Part shown: positions 44,616 through 55,370 of the stretch, piece by piece | How positions within the stretch are numbered: the stretch's first letter is position 1 | Layout of the letters: every line of letters starts with the position of its first letter | Origin: Dyella sp. RRB7 | GTDB taxonomy: Bacteria; Pseudomonadota; Gammaproteobacteria; Xanthomonadales; Rhodanobacteraceae | Direction: 5' to 3' | Assembly: GCF_022761115.1 (NCBI RefSeq) | Contig: NZ_JAKWJS010000001.1 | Span: 186,001 to 250,000, forward strand | DNA length: 64,000 nt | Program-made: the position numbers and the translations under genes | The notes under the pieces: generated by a model | Told to the model about the DNA's origin: nothing | What the model saw: the letters and a program-made list of their open reading frames with translations, nothing else | Databases searched by the model: none

Positions 44616-46351
44616 GGATTAAGGCGCTTGAGGGTGTTGTGGAGGCTGGTGCTCTGCGGGTCGATCTTACGCACTTCGTCAAACACGCGCCGCGCGTCCT
44701 GCTGCCGGCCCTGTTTCCACAGCACTTCGCCCAGGTGCACGCCGACATCGGCGTCCTTGTGCGCCATCCAGGCACCGCGCAAGGTCTGCTCGGCCTGGTC
44801 GAGGTGGCCCAGGCGGTATTGCAGCCAGCCCCAGGAATCCTGGATGGCCGGATCGTCCGGCCGCGCCGCGCGGGCGGCCTCGATCAGCCGCTGCGCCTCG
44901 GGCAGGTCGCGGTTGGCGTCGGCCAGCGTGTAGCCGAGCGCATTGCTGGCGTCGGTGTCATCCGGCTTGAGCGCCAGCAGGCGGCGGAAGTCATTCACCG
45001 CCTGATCGGTCTTGCCTTCTTCGGCATAGGCCAGGCCGCGACCGTACAGCAGGCCCGGATCGTCGGGCGTTATCTGCAGGGCGCGGCTGAAGGCGCGCTC
45101 GGCCTGCGCGTACTGCTGGTCGTTCATGTAGAGCTCGGCGTCCACCTCGTAGGCACGGCGCAGCATGGTCGGCTGGTCGAGATAGTCGGTCTGCATCTGC
45201 GCCAGCTGTTCGTGCGCCTCGGCGCTGCGGCCAAGATCCTGCATCAGCACCGCGCTGCGCAGGTCGGCGTCGAACGCATGGTCGTCGTCATCGGGAACCT
45301 GGTCGTACCACTTCAGCGCTTCTTCCTTGCGATCGAGCATCTCGGCCAGTTGGCCCAGCAGGTAGGCACTGTTCTGGCGAACGTCCTCGGGCGAGCGCTG
45401 CAACTGGGTGTACAGGCGATTGATGGTCTTGGTGTCGTTGCTGCGGGCGGCCAGGGCGGCGCGCATCGCATAGGTGTCGGTGTCCTGCGGACCGCTGTCC
45501 AGCAGGCGCGCGGCGCCTGCGTAATCGCCGTTCTGGCCCAGCAAGGTGGCATAGGCCAGGCGCAGGTGGGTGTTCTTGGGATCCTTGGCCAGCGCCTTGT
45601 CGAACAACGCCTTGGCGCCTGCCTTGTCGCCGTCGCGGTACTTCATCTGCGCCAGCCAGGCATAGGTTTCCCCACTGCCGAAGCGCTTCGCGGCGGCATC
45701 GGCGATCTGCAGGGCATAGGCGTGGCGACCCAGCTTGTCGCCCAGCTCACTCATCGCCAGCCAGGCCTGCGGGTCGGCGGGCAGCCGTTGCGGGGTGGCC
45801 ACGGCCTCCAGCAGCTGGGCTGCCTGGGCGGCGTCGCGGCTGCCCACGAGGACGCGGCCAAACTGGCGCCAGGCATCCGGGTCACCCGTGGCCACCAGCA
45901 GCTCAAGCTGCCGGCGCGCTTCGTCGGTATTGCCCTGGCTCAGTGCCAGCTGGGCCCGCGCCTGGGCCAGCGGCCCGGGCTTGGCGCCCAGCGCCGCCCA
46001 GCGCGCAATGGCCGCTTGCGCGCCTGGCGTATCGCGCACGGCAATGGCCAGGGCGGCAGCCTGTTCGGCCACATCGGGATCATTGGACAGCACCATGGCC
46101 CGGCCGAAGGCCGCCGAGGCGCCATTGAGATCGGTACGGGTGAGCGCCATCTCGCCAGCCAGCAGCTGGGCGATCAGGTCGTGATCCTCGTCCGGCGTGG
46201 CCACCACCATATGCGCCAACGGCTGGGTGGACGCGGACGACTCGCGGCCCGGCCGGCCGGGTGCCATGGCGCAGCCCGCCAGGACCAGCACCGCCATGCC
46301 GCTCGCCGCAAAATGCCGCAGTTGCTTGAACTTGGACCACCTGCTCAGCAC
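44612..46351 (-). CDS. TPR-repeat lipoprotein upstream of lolB
   Basis: A 579-residue protein with a lipoprotein signal (VLVLAGCAM, Cys at residue 27) and at least ten TPR-like helical repeats to the end (for example FGRAMVLSNDPDVAEQAAAL, FSRALQITPDDPGLLYGRGLAYAEEGK). It is probably a periplasmic or outer-membrane-anchored scaffold. Orthologues precede lolB in many Xanthomonadales and Pseudomonas, but the function is unknown. It overlaps lolB by four bases and is divergent from hemA over 107 bp. A palindrome GCTATAGC (46407-46414) lies between and could be a shared -10 for both directions. Confidence 0.9.
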   Translation of the reverse strand: MLSRWSKFKQLRHFAASGMAVLVLAGCAMAPGRPGRESSASTQPLAHMVVATPDEDHDLIAQLLAGEMALTRTDLNGASAAFGRAMVLSNDPDVAEQAAALAIAVRDTPGAQAAIARWAALGAKPGPLAQARAQLALSQGNTDEARRQLELLVATGDPDAWRQFGRVLVGSRDAAQAAQLLEAVATPQRLPADPQAWLAMSELGDKLGRHAYALQIADAAAKRFGSGETYAWLAQMKYRDGDKAGAKALFDKALAKDPKNTHLRLAYATLLGQNGDYAGAARLLDSGPQDTDTYAMRAALAARSNDTKTINRLYTQLQRSPEDVRQNSAYLLGQLAEMLDRKEEALKWYDQVPDDDDHAFDADLRSAVLMQDLGRSAEAHEQLAQMQTDYLDQPTMLRRAYEVDAELYMNDQQYAQAERAFSRALQITPDDPGLLYGRGLAYAEEGKTDQAVNDFRRLLALKPDDTDASNALGYTLADANRDLPEAQRLIEAARAARPDDPAIQDSWGWLQYRLGHLDQAEQTLRGAWMAHKDADVGVHLGEVLWKQGRQQDARRVFDEVRKIDPQSTSLHNTLKRLNP

Positions 46352-46458
46352 ACTATTCTCCGCTCATCCGTCTGTGTCGGCCGCCGCCACTTTTAGAACG
46401 GCCGGTGCTATAGCCTAGTTTACGCCGCCGGATGCCTCCCGCCCCGACACCCCACACC

Positions 46459-47736
46459 ATGACGCTGATCGCCCTAGGGCTCAATCACCTCACCGCGCCG
46501 GTCAACCTGCGCGAGCAAGTGGCATTCGATGCGGAGTCGACCGCCGCCGCCCTGCAGGCGCTTGCCCGCGAACCGGGTGTGGAGGAGGCAATGATCCTCT
46601 CCACCTGCAACCGTACCGAACTTTATGTGAGCGTCACGGCAGGGGCCGAGGGCGTGCCACAGGCGTGGCTCAGCCGCCACCATCGACTGACGGCGGGCAA
46701 GCTCGACGAGTTCCTGTATCGGCACGATGAAGACGCGGCCGTTCGCCACATGTTCCGCGTCGCCACCGGGCTGGACTCGATGGTGCTGGGCGAGCCGCAG
46801 ATCCTCGGCCAGGTCAAGGACGCCTACCAGCAGGCGCGCGACGCGCAGGCGCTGCGCGCGCCCATGGAGCGCCTGCTGCAGCACACCTTTGCCGTGGCCA
46901 AGCGCGTGCGCACCGATACCCGCATCGGCGCCCACACCGTCTCGGTGGCCTTCACCGCGGTGCGGCTGGCCGAACAGGTGTTTGCCGACCTGCGCCAGGC
47001 CTGCGTGCTGCTGATCGGCGCGGGCGACACCATCGAGCTGGCCGCGCGCCACCTGGTCGACAAGCAGGTACGCCGGCTCATCGTGGCCAACCGCACGCTG
47101 GAAAACGCGCAGGAACTGGCCAGCCGCCACGGCGGCTACGCCATCTCGCTGGCCGACCTTCCCCAGCACCTGGCCGATGCCGATATCGTCATCAGCTCCA
47201 CCGCGGCGCGCCAGCCGGTGGTGACCCATGCGATGGTCGAGAGGGCCATCGCCGCGCGGCGGCGCAAGCCGATGTTCATGGTGGACATCGCGGTGCCGCG
47301 CGACATCGAGCCGTCGGTGGGCGCGCTGGGCGACGTGTTCCTCTACGGCATCGACGACCTGCGCCAGGTCATCGACGACAACCGCCGCTCGCGCGAAGCC
47401 GCTGCTCGCGAGGCCGATGCCATCATCGACCTTCAGGTCGAACGCTACATGGCCTGGCGTCGCGCGCTCACCCTGCGCAACCCGGCGCTGGACATGCGCC
47501 AGCACGCCGAGATCTATCGCGACGAGGTGCTGGAGAAGGCCCGCGCCATGATCGCGCGCGGCAAGTCGCCGGACGAGGCACTGGCCTACCTGGCCAATAC
47601 GCTCACCAACAAGCTGTTGCACCACCCCAGCGCCCGGCTGCGCGAGGCGGCCTTGAGCGGCGACATGGACCTGCTGCACGCGGCGGGCCGGCTCTATGGC
47701 CTGGGCGAGACGGCGCCGGAAACGCGGGACGATTAG
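46459..47736 (+). CDS. hemA: Glutamyl-tRNA reductase
   Basis: GluTR, 425 residues, makes glutamate-1-semialdehyde from Glu-tRNA, the first step of tetrapyrrole synthesis by the C5 route. The catalytic Cys lies in [10 protein letters not shown], followed by [22 protein letters not shown], the NADPH fold ([16 protein letters not shown]) and the C-terminal dimer helix. I start at ATG 46459 ([14 protein letters not shown]); an ATG 9 codons upstream is not conserved. It is followed by prfA, a frequent gammaproteobacterial pair. Confidence 0.97.
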   Translation: MTLIALGLNHLTAPVNLREQVAFDAESTAAALQALAREPGVEEAMILSTCNRTELYVSVTAGAEGVPQAWLSRHHRLTAGKLDEFLYRHDEDAAVRHMFRVATGLDSMVLGEPQILGQVKDAYQQARDAQALRAPMERLLQHTFAVAKRVRTDTRIGAHTVSVAFTAVRLAEQVFADLRQACVLLIGAGDTIELAARHLVDKQVRRLIVANRTLENAQELASRHGGYAISLADLPQHLADADIVISSTAARQPVVTHAMVERAIAARRRKPMFMVDIAVPRDIEPSVGALGDVFLYGIDDLRQVIDDNRRSREAAAREADAIIDLQVERYMAWRRALTLRNPALDMRQHAEIYRDEVLEKARAMIARGKSPDEALAYLANTLTNKLLHHPSARLREAALSGDMDLLHAAGRLYGLGETAPETRDD

Positions 47737-47846
47737 CCGGGCGTCACTGCCCGTATTCCCGCAGCTGCGGTACCCTCTGCCGTTTGCGCCGCACGCTAGA
47801 GCGTGAGCGCACGGGCTTTCGCCCCCACCCCGACTCTCGCCATCCC

Positions 47847-48926
47847 ATGACTCCCTCGATCCGCCGCAAGCTCGAATCCCTCGCCGAACGTCATGAGGAA
47901 ATCGGCCTGCTGCTGGCGCAGCCCGACGTGCTCGCCGACAACCACCGCTTTCGCGAGCTGTCGCGCGAATATGCGCAGCTGGAACCCGTGGCCGCCTCGC
48001 TGCACGAGCACGACCAGGCCGAACGCGAGCTGGCCGAAACCCGCGCCATGCTGGACGACCCCGAGCTGCGCGAGATGGCGCGCGACGATATCGGCCGGCT
48101 CGAAGCACGGCTCACCGCGCTCGACGACGAGCTGCAGATCCTGCTGCTGCCCAAGGACCCGCGCGACGAAGCCAACCTGTACCTGGAAGTGCGCGCCGGC
48201 ACCGGCGGCGACGAAGCCGCCATCTTCGCCGGCGACCTGTTCCGCATGTACGCACGCTACGCCGAGCGCCGCCGCTGGCACGTCGAGGTGCTCAGCGAAA
48301 ACCCCGGCGAACATGGCGGCTACAAGGAAATCGTGGCGCGCATCGAAGGCAAGGGCGCGTATTCGCGCCTGAAGTTCGAGTCGGGCACGCATCGCGTGCA
48401 GCGCGTGCCGGAAACCGAATCGCAGGGGCGCATCCACACTTCGGCGGCGACCGTGGCGATCCTGCCCGAGATGGACGAGATCGACGACATCGAGATCAAC
48501 CCCGCCGACCTCAAGACCGACACGTTCCGCGCCTCGGGCGCGGGCGGCCAGCACGTCAACAAGACCGACTCGGCCATCCGCATCACCCACCTGCCCACCG
48601 GCATCGTGGTCGAGTGCCAGGACGAGCGCAGCCAGCACAAGAACCGCGCCCGCGCGCTGAGCCTGCTCAAGGCGCGCCTGCTGGACGACGAACGCAGCAG
48701 GCAGGCCGCGGCACAGGCCGAGTCGCGGCGCCTGCAGGTGGGCTCGGGCGACCGCAGCCAGCGCATCCGCACCTACAACTTCCCGCAGGGACGCATCACC
48801 GACCATCGCGTCAACCTCACGCTGTACCGGCTGCCGGAAGTGCTGCAGGGCGACCTGGACGAGCTGGTCGATACGCTCACGCGCGAGCACCAGGCCGACG
48901 AACTGAAGGCGCTCACGTCCAGCTAG
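47847..48926 (+). CDS. prfA: Peptide chain release factor 1
   Basis: RF1, 359 residues, ends translation at UAA and UAG. The catalytic GGQ is in [15 protein letters not shown], where the Gln is the PrmC methylation site, and the codon-recognition tripeptide is PET in [10 protein letters not shown] (PxT type, PAT in E. coli). I start at ATG 47847 ([14 protein letters not shown]); upstream codons are not conserved. It follows hemA by 110 bp; the hemK/prmC gene that often comes next is not here. Confidence 0.97.
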   Translation: MTPSIRRKLESLAERHEEIGLLLAQPDVLADNHRFRELSREYAQLEPVAASLHEHDQAERELAETRAMLDDPELREMARDDIGRLEARLTALDDELQILLLPKDPRDEANLYLEVRAGTGGDEAAIFAGDLFRMYARYAERRRWHVEVLSENPGEHGGYKEIVARIEGKGAYSRLKFESGTHRVQRVPETESQGRIHTSAATVAILPEMDEIDDIEINPADLKTDTFRASGAGGQHVNKTDSAIRITHLPTGIVVECQDERSQHKNRARALSLLKARLLDDERSRQAAAQAESRRLQVGSGDRSQRIRTYNFPQGRITDHRVNLTLYRLPEVLQGDLDELVDTLTREHQADELKALTSS

Positions 48927-48998
48927 TTCCTGGGCGCAAGTTCGTGCCCATCCGCCCTACGGATTGGCAGCAACGGCTCCCTGCGTTAGTTTGCGCGG

Positions 48999-51101
48999 AT
49001 GACCGACCTCTTTTCCCCCTCCGCGCAGGTACTGGCGCAACAGATCGTGGACCAGTTCGAGCGCGGTGCGTACAGCGACGCCGAACAGGCCGCCGCCCAG
49101 GCACGCCTTGAATATCCCGAAGACGCCGAGCTGGCACGCCTGCAAGGCATCGCGCTGATCCAGCTGCAACGACATGACGACGCGTATCGCGTGCTCGAGC
49201 AGGCCGAACAGCTGGCGCCGCAGAGCATCGAGGTGCAATGCAACCTGGGCAGCGCGCAGCTCAATCGTGGCGACGCCGACGGTGCCATCGAACGCCTGCG
49301 CGCCGCCCTGCGCATGGCGCCCGGGCACCCCGCCGTGCTGCTGGCCCTGGGCAATGCGCTGATGGCGGCCGCGCGCTACCAGCACGCCCGCGAGTCGTAT
49401 GCCATGGCCACGCATGGCGCCCCCGAGCATCCGGGCCTGCGCCTCAACCTGGCCGCGGCCGAGATGGAATTGGGCAACGTCGACCGCGCCCAACTGCATA
49501 CCGACGAAGCGCTGCAGCTGCATCCGCGCTTCGATGCCGCCTACGCCTTGCGCGGACGCATCCTGCAGTCCCTGGGCAAGCCCGGCGAGGCCAGCGAGGC
49601 ATGGCTGCTGGCCGAACGACTGGTGCCGCAAAACCCTCGCTACCCCTTTGCGGCGGGACAGGCGCTGGAAGACGCCGGCAAGATCACCGCTGCCGCCGAC
49701 GCCTATGCGCGCGCGCTCCGCCTCGATCCGGCCTATGGCCAGGCCCTCTCCCAGCTTTTGTTCGTGCGCCGCCGCCTGTGCGACTGGCGCGAGCTGGACG
49801 CGCTCAGCGCGCAGCTGCAGCAGGCCATCGCCGACGGCCATAGCGTGGTCAGCCCGTTCGTGACACTGGCCGAGGATGTCGACGCGGCCATGCAGCTGCG
49901 CTGCGCCACCACCTACGCGACGTCGATCGAGTCGCAGGTGGCGCCATTGCGCAAGCAGCTGGCATTCACCCATGGCAAGCCCGCCGCGGACGCGCCGATC
50001 CGCGCCGGTTTCGTGGCCGACGGCTTCAACGAACACGCCACCGGCCTGTTGGTGGTGGCGATGTTCGAGGCACTCGCCGGCAAGGGCCTGGAGCTGCACC
50101 TGTTTGCCACCACGCCGGACGATGGCGGCCCGATCCGTCGCCGCCTGGCCGCGGCCACCACGCTGCACGATGTCTCCGCGCTCAACCACGCACAGATCGC
50201 GCAGCGCATCCACGAAGCCGGCATCGAGATCCTGTTCGACCTCAATGGCTACTCGGGCAGGGACAACGGCGAGCTGTTCGCGCTGCGCCCGGCCCCGGTA
50301 CAGGTGAACTGGCTGGCCTACCCGGGCTCGACCGGCGCGCCGTGGATGGACTACCTGCTGGCCGATGCCGTGGTGCTGCCCGACAGCCTGCGCGGCGAAG
50401 TCAGCGAAAAGCTGCTGCGCCTGCCGCGCTGCTATCAGCCCAACGACCCGACCCGCGTGGTGTCCGAGCCGCCGTCGCGCGCCGATTGCGGCCTGCCCGC
50501 CGAAGGCACCGTGTTCGCCTGCTTCAACAACAGCTACAAGATCAACCCCGCCGCGTTCGCGCGCTTGATGTTGATCCTGCAGCAGGTGCCCGACAGCGTG
50601 CTGTGGTTGCTGAGCGGACCGGAAGGCGCCGATGATCGCCTGCGCCATGCCGCCAGCGCGGCGGGCATGGCGCCGGAGCGACTGGTGTTCCTGCCGCGCC
50701 TGCCGCATGCGGACTACCTGGCGCGCTACAAGCACGCCGACCTGTTCCTGGACACGCTGCCCTACAACGCGCACACCACCGCCTCCGACGCCCTGTGGGC
50801 CGGTTGCCCGGTGCTCACCTGCACCGGTCGCACGTTTGCCGGACGCGTCGCCACCAGCCTGCTGCAGCAGTTGGGCCTGCCGGAACTGGCCTGCGAGGAC
50901 GAGGAAGCCTTCATCGCCATGGCCACGCAGCTGGGCAACGACCGCGATGCGCTCCACACGTTGCGCAATCACCTTGCCCAGCAAGGTGCGCAGAGCACGC
51001 TGTTCGACATGCAAGGCTATGCCGCCGACTTCCAGCGCGCGGTGCAGGCGATGAGCGCGCGCTACCGCATCGGCCGCAAGCCCAAAGACCTGGATATCTA
51101 G
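48999..51101 (+). CDS. TPR and GT41 (SPINDLY/OGT-type) glycosyltransferase
   Basis: A 700-residue protein with TPR repeats at about 5-245 (EQAEQLAPQSIEVQCNLGSAQ and similar) and a C-terminal GT41 O-linked GlcNAc-transferase-like domain at about 330-690. The domain shows VQVNWLAYPGSTGAPWMDYLLAD, FACFNNSYKINPAAF, RLVFLPRLPHADYLARYKHADLFLDTLPYN and GCPVLTCTGRTFAGRVATSLL, the donor-site signatures. In bacteria such enzymes glycosylate proteins or make polymers; the target here is not known. It stands 72 bp after prfA and 15 bp before a PPK2 gene on the same strand. Confidence 0.9.
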   Translation: MTDLFSPSAQVLAQQIVDQFERGAYSDAEQAAAQARLEYPEDAELARLQGIALIQLQRHDDAYRVLEQAEQLAPQSIEVQCNLGSAQLNRGDADGAIERLRAALRMAPGHPAVLLALGNALMAAARYQHARESYAMATHGAPEHPGLRLNLAAAEMELGNVDRAQLHTDEALQLHPRFDAAYALRGRILQSLGKPGEASEAWLLAERLVPQNPRYPFAAGQALEDAGKITAAADAYARALRLDPAYGQALSQLLFVRRRLCDWRELDALSAQLQQAIADGHSVVSPFVTLAEDVDAAMQLRCATTYATSIESQVAPLRKQLAFTHGKPAADAPIRAGFVADGFNEHATGLLVVAMFEALAGKGLELHLFATTPDDGGPIRRRLAAATTLHDVSALNHAQIAQRIHEAGIEILFDLNGYSGRDNGELFALRPAPVQVNWLAYPGSTGAPWMDYLLADAVVLPDSLRGEVSEKLLRLPRCYQPNDPTRVVSEPPSRADCGLPAEGTVFACFNNSYKINPAAFARLMLILQQVPDSVLWLLSGPEGADDRLRHAASAAGMAPERLVFLPRLPHADYLARYKHADLFLDTLPYNAHTTASDALWAGCPVLTCTGRTFAGRVATSLLQQLGLPELACEDEEAFIAMATQLGNDRDALHTLRNHLAQQGAQSTLFDMQGYAADFQRAVQAMSARYRIGRKPKDLDI

Positions 51102-51116
51102 TCCAAAGGACCCCCC

Positions 51117-51896
51117 ATGGCCAAGAAAAGCAAGCTTTACCGCCGCGAGATGGAAGGGCTGCAGCTGGAACTGGCCGAGTTGAACCAATGGCTGCAGCGC
51201 AGCCACCATCGACTGGTGGTGATCTTCGAGGGCCGCGATGCCGCCGGCAAGGGCGGCACCATCAAGGCCATCACCGCGTCGATGGATACGCAAGGCTACC
51301 GTATCGCCGCGCTGCCCAAACCCAACGAGCAGGAAGCCTCGCAGTGGTATTTCCAGCGCTACGTATCGCATCTGCCCAGCGCGGGTGAGATCGTGTTGTT
51401 CGACCGCAGCTGGTACAACCGCGCGGTGGTCGAGCCGGCGATGGGCTTCTGCACCAAGGCGCAGTACAAGGCGTTCATGGCCGCGGTGCCGGCCTTCGAA
51501 AAACTGCTGACCGACGACGGCATCATCCTGCTCAAGTACTGGCTGGCGGTGGACCAGGAGCAGCAGGAGGAACGCTTCGCCGAACGCGCCAAGGATCCGT
51601 TGAAGCGCTGGAAGCTTTCGCCCAACGACCTCGCCTCGCGCGAGAAGTACGCGGAGATGGGCAAGTTGCGCGACGTGATGATCGAGCGCACCCATCGCCC
51701 CCATGCGCCGTGGTTCGTGGTCGACTTCAACGACCAGAAGCGTGGGCGGGTCAACCTGATCCGGCACCTGCTGCAGCAAGTACCGCGACACGATGAAACC
51801 ATTCCCGAGCCCAAGCTGCCCAAGCTCAAGAGCAAGCCGCGGACCGAGCATGTCACCAGCAAGGCATTGTGGGTGCCCGACACCTGCGGCAACTGA
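51117..51896 (+). CDS. Polyphosphate kinase 2 (short form)
   Basis: A 259-residue PPK2 enzyme that uses polyphosphate to phosphorylate nucleotides. Walker A is GRDAAGKGG (39-47), the lid region holds KPNEQEASQWYFQRY, and the motif FDRSWYNRAVVEPAMGFC starts near 95. It looks like a class I (NDP to NTP) member, but the class is best set by phylogeny. It starts 15 bp after the GT41 gene, so the two may be one operon. A longer paralogue is at 58981-60105. Confidence 0.9.
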   Translation: MAKKSKLYRREMEGLQLELAELNQWLQRSHHRLVVIFEGRDAAGKGGTIKAITASMDTQGYRIAALPKPNEQEASQWYFQRYVSHLPSAGEIVLFDRSWYNRAVVEPAMGFCTKAQYKAFMAAVPAFEKLLTDDGIILLKYWLAVDQEQQEERFAERAKDPLKRWKLSPNDLASREKYAEMGKLRDVMIERTHRPHAPWFVVDFNDQKRGRVNLIRHLLQQVPRHDETIPEPKLPKLKSKPRTEHVTSKALWVPDTCGN

Positions 51897-51930
51897 TGCG
51901 CTTCGCCCGCAGCCTGTCTGGCCGGCCGAT

Positions 51931-52197
51931 TCAGCCGGTCAGGAATCCTTTCACATCCGGCGCTGCGCAAGCCTCGCGCGCCACGGCATCCACGCGGGCA
52001 GCGGCCGGCCCCTGCCACAACCAGCGTTCCAGCGCCTCAAGCGCCTCAGTGGAACCGCTGGCGACCACTTCCACGCGGCCGTCCGGCAAATTCCTCGCAT
52101 AACCGGAAAGCCCCAGCGCCAGCGCGCGTTCCCGGGCGCTGCCACGATAGAACACGCCCTGTACCCTGCCGCTGACCAGGAAACGCGCCGCCGCCAT
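51931..52197 (-). CDS. acyP: Acylphosphatase
   Basis: An 88-residue acylphosphatase that hydrolyses carboxyl phosphates such as acetyl phosphate. The signature [10 protein letters not shown] holds the phosphate-binding Arg, and [17 protein letters not shown] holds the catalytic Asn. I start at ATG 52197 ([10 protein letters not shown]). It lies two bases after the TlpA gene on the same strand and is convergent with the PPK2 gene. Confidence 0.93.
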   Translation of the reverse strand: MAAARFLVSGRVQGVFYRGSARERALALGLSGYARNLPDGRVEVVASGSTEALEALERWLWQGPAAARVDAVAREACAAPDVKGFLTG

Positions 52198-52199
52198 CG

Positions 52200-52679
52200 C
52201 TACTTGCCCAAGCCGATGGCCTGGCCGAGGGACGTTTCGTTCACGGTGCCCACGAAGCGCTTGGCCACCTTGCCGTCGGGGCCGATCAACCACGTAGTGG
52301 GCAGGCCGCGAGGTTCGTCGAAATCCTTCAGCGGCTTGTCCAAGGTGACCTGCGCCACCGGATAGCTCACCGGGTGCTTGGCCAGGAAAGCCTGGATATC
52401 GGCCTTGTCGCTATCATCGTAGGCCAGGCCGATGGCGGCGACCTTGTCCCGGTGCGCGCTGACGAACCGGGAGATGTCGGGCATTTCCTTGATGCACGGC
52501 ACGCACCACGTCGCCCAATAGTTGACGATCACCCACTTGCCGCGTTGCGCCGCCAGATCGAAAGGCTTGCCGTCGAGCGTGGTGACCTTGATGGAAGGCT
52601 GTTGCGGCATCGCAGCCTGCACCGTGCCGGCCAAGCCAAGGGCCAGGCCCAACGCGGCAAGCGACTTCAACCATGTCAT
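52200..52679 (-). CDS. TlpA-family thiol:disulfide protein
   Basis: A 159-residue exported thioredoxin-fold protein. A signal peptide covers about 1-23 (cut near VQA-AMP), and the redox motif is CVPC at residues 59-62 (WATWCVPC). The [14 protein letters not shown] segment with the cis-Pro is typical of TlpA/ResA. It overlaps the end of the YihY gene as ATGA and precedes the acylphosphatase by two bases. It is probably a periplasmic reductase; the partner is unknown. Confidence 0.9.
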   Translation of the reverse strand: MTWLKSLAALGLALGLAGTVQAAMPQQPSIKVTTLDGKPFDLAAQRGKWVIVNYWATWCVPCIKEMPDISRFVSAHRDKVAAIGLAYDDSDKADIQAFLAKHPVSYPVAQVTLDKPLKDFDEPRGLPTTWLIGPDGKVAKRFVGTVNETSLGQAIGLGK

Positions 52680-53956
52680 AGACGAATATCCTCGGAGGTC
52701 TGGGTGGCCGGCGTGGCCGGCGGCGGGTAAGCCCGGTCGAGCCGGGTGGCCAAGCTGGCATCGAGCGACTGCGCGGCGATATCGAGCAAGGCGATCAGCT
52801 CGGGCGGAAGCTCGATATCGTTGGCACGGGCTGCCTGCGACGGCCGCAGCGGCAAGCGGTAGTGGCTGTGCGCATACACGCGCATGAGGTCGGTGCTGTC
52901 GAGGCTGCGGCTGAGCAGCCAGCCACCGCTCTCCTCGCGCCGAATCACCTCGGCGCGCTGCAGGTCGGCGAAATAACGCGCAATCGATGCGCTGTGCAGG
53001 CGCGGCTCGCTGGCGCGCACGCTTTCCGGATCGACCTGGCGTCCCTGCCGCTGCGCATCGATGAAATGGCGCAACACCACCAGCAGGCCCAGGAACGCGG
53101 CGTCCTCGGACAGGCACATCACCGGCGGCTGATAGTCGAATGCCGACACCGACGCGGCCACCGATGCGCACAAAATCACGATCACCCACGAAAGATAGAT
53201 CCACAGCAGGAAGATCGGTATCGCCGCCAGCGCCGCGCCATAGACCTGCTGGTAGGTGTGCGCATGATGGACGAATCGCGCAAAGCCCCAGCGCGCCAGC
53301 TCGAACAGCACGGCGCCCAGCAGCGCCCCCATGGCCGCCTCCTGCCAGCGCACCCGGCGATTGGGCACCAGCATGTACAACAGGCCCAGCGTGACGAAGG
53401 TGACGATGAACGGCAGCGTGGAAAGCAGGCGCTGGCGCAACCCCAGCTGGTCGGCCGCATCGTGCAGCAAGGGCACCGCGGTGACATACGACGACACCGC
53501 CAGCCCGCCCACCACCAGCACCGGCCCAAGCGTGAGCGCCGCCCAGTACAGCAGCACGCGCGACATCCAGCTGCGCTGGCGCTGCACCCGCCAGATACGG
53601 TTGAGCCGGTCCTCGATGCTGATCATCATCGACACCGCGCTGAAGAACATCACCAGGATGCTGATGCCAGTGAGCCTGCTGGCGTTGTCCGCAAAGCCAT
53701 TCAGGTACTCCTGCACTTTTTCGCCCGCCGCCGGCACGAAATTGCTGAAGACGAATTCGATCAGCGTGGTGCGCGCGTCGGCAAAGGCGGGAAACGCGGC
53801 GAAAATCGCCAGCGAGGCCACGATCAGCGGCACCAGCGACACCAGCGTGGTGTAGGACAGCGCACCGGCTGTCTCGAAACACTTGTCGTCGATAAACCGC
53901 TGCCACACGAAATGGCTGAAGCTGCTGAGACGGTCGCGATCGAAACGCAGGGCCAT
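52676..53956 (-). CDS. YihY/virulence factor BrkB family membrane protein
   Basis: A 426-residue protein of the YihY/BrkB family (formerly called RNase BN, a naming error for this family). About six membrane segments lie in residues 30-290, such as ALSYTTLVSLVPLIVASLAIFAAF and VILCASVAASVSAF; the C-terminal 130 residues are soluble and winged-helix-like. I start at ATG 53956 (MALRFDRDRLSSFSHF), since upstream codons are not conserved. It is the first gene of a three-gene minus-strand group with tlpA and acyP. Confidence 0.9.
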   Translation of the reverse strand: MALRFDRDRLSSFSHFVWQRFIDDKCFETAGALSYTTLVSLVPLIVASLAIFAAFPAFADARTTLIEFVFSNFVPAAGEKVQEYLNGFADNASRLTGISILVMFFSAVSMMISIEDRLNRIWRVQRQRSWMSRVLLYWAALTLGPVLVVGGLAVSSYVTAVPLLHDAADQLGLRQRLLSTLPFIVTFVTLGLLYMLVPNRRVRWQEAAMGALLGAVLFELARWGFARFVHHAHTYQQVYGAALAAIPIFLLWIYLSWVIVILCASVAASVSAFDYQPPVMCLSEDAAFLGLLVVLRHFIDAQRQGRQVDPESVRASEPRLHSASIARYFADLQRAEVIRREESGGWLLSRSLDSTDLMRVYAHSHYRLPLRPSQAARANDIELPPELIALLDIAAQSLDASLATRLDRAYPPPATPATQTSEDIRL

Positions 53957-53958
53957 GA

Positions 53959-55058
<1,100 letters not shown>

Positions 55059-55370
55059 GCCGGCGCACGCATCTGCGCCGCACGTCGCGACAGGTGGCGC
55101 GGCGACGGCGCCCGGTCAGGTTGCCGGGGCTGCCGCGGCTTGCTTGCCTTGGCGTGGGCGATGAGGTCGGAAGGACCCGCACGCTGGGCTTCGCACCCGC
55201 CATCGAATACAGCTGGACACCCCATATCGGCCTGCTGCTGGGCGTGCAAGTGATTCCGGCCACGCATCGCGTACCCTCCTCCATCACGCCGGCGATAGCG
55301 CTCAACTGCGTGCACTGATACAACTCTCCGGACATTTGGCAACGCGAACGCACACCGACGAGGTCACGCC
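55059..55370 (+). other. Spacer between the DUF2069 gene and the methyltransferase gene
   Basis: This 312 bp stretch has no complete gene. It holds the degraded C-terminal fragment at 55175-55318 and, before it, GC-rich sequence without a recognisable product. No clear promoter or terminator pair is seen. Confidence 0.6.
55175..55318 (+). pseudogene. Remnant of an outer-membrane/transporter gene
   Basis: A 47-codon segment reads TRTLGFAPAIEYSWTPHI and ends SITPAIALNCVH before a stop. The alternating hydrophobic pattern and the ending resemble the last two strands of a phenol-degradation-type (MetA) outer-membrane transporter. There is no start codon or upstream domain in this frame within the spacer, so it is probably the tail of a gene lost by deletion. 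The assignment is by pattern only. Confidence 0.5.

Noticed and set aside
48957-51851. Open frame of 964 codons on the minus strand opposite the GT41 and PPK2 genes
   Set aside because: It spans two convincing plus-strand genes and the gap between them; the sequence is Gly/Gln/Val-rich without motifs.
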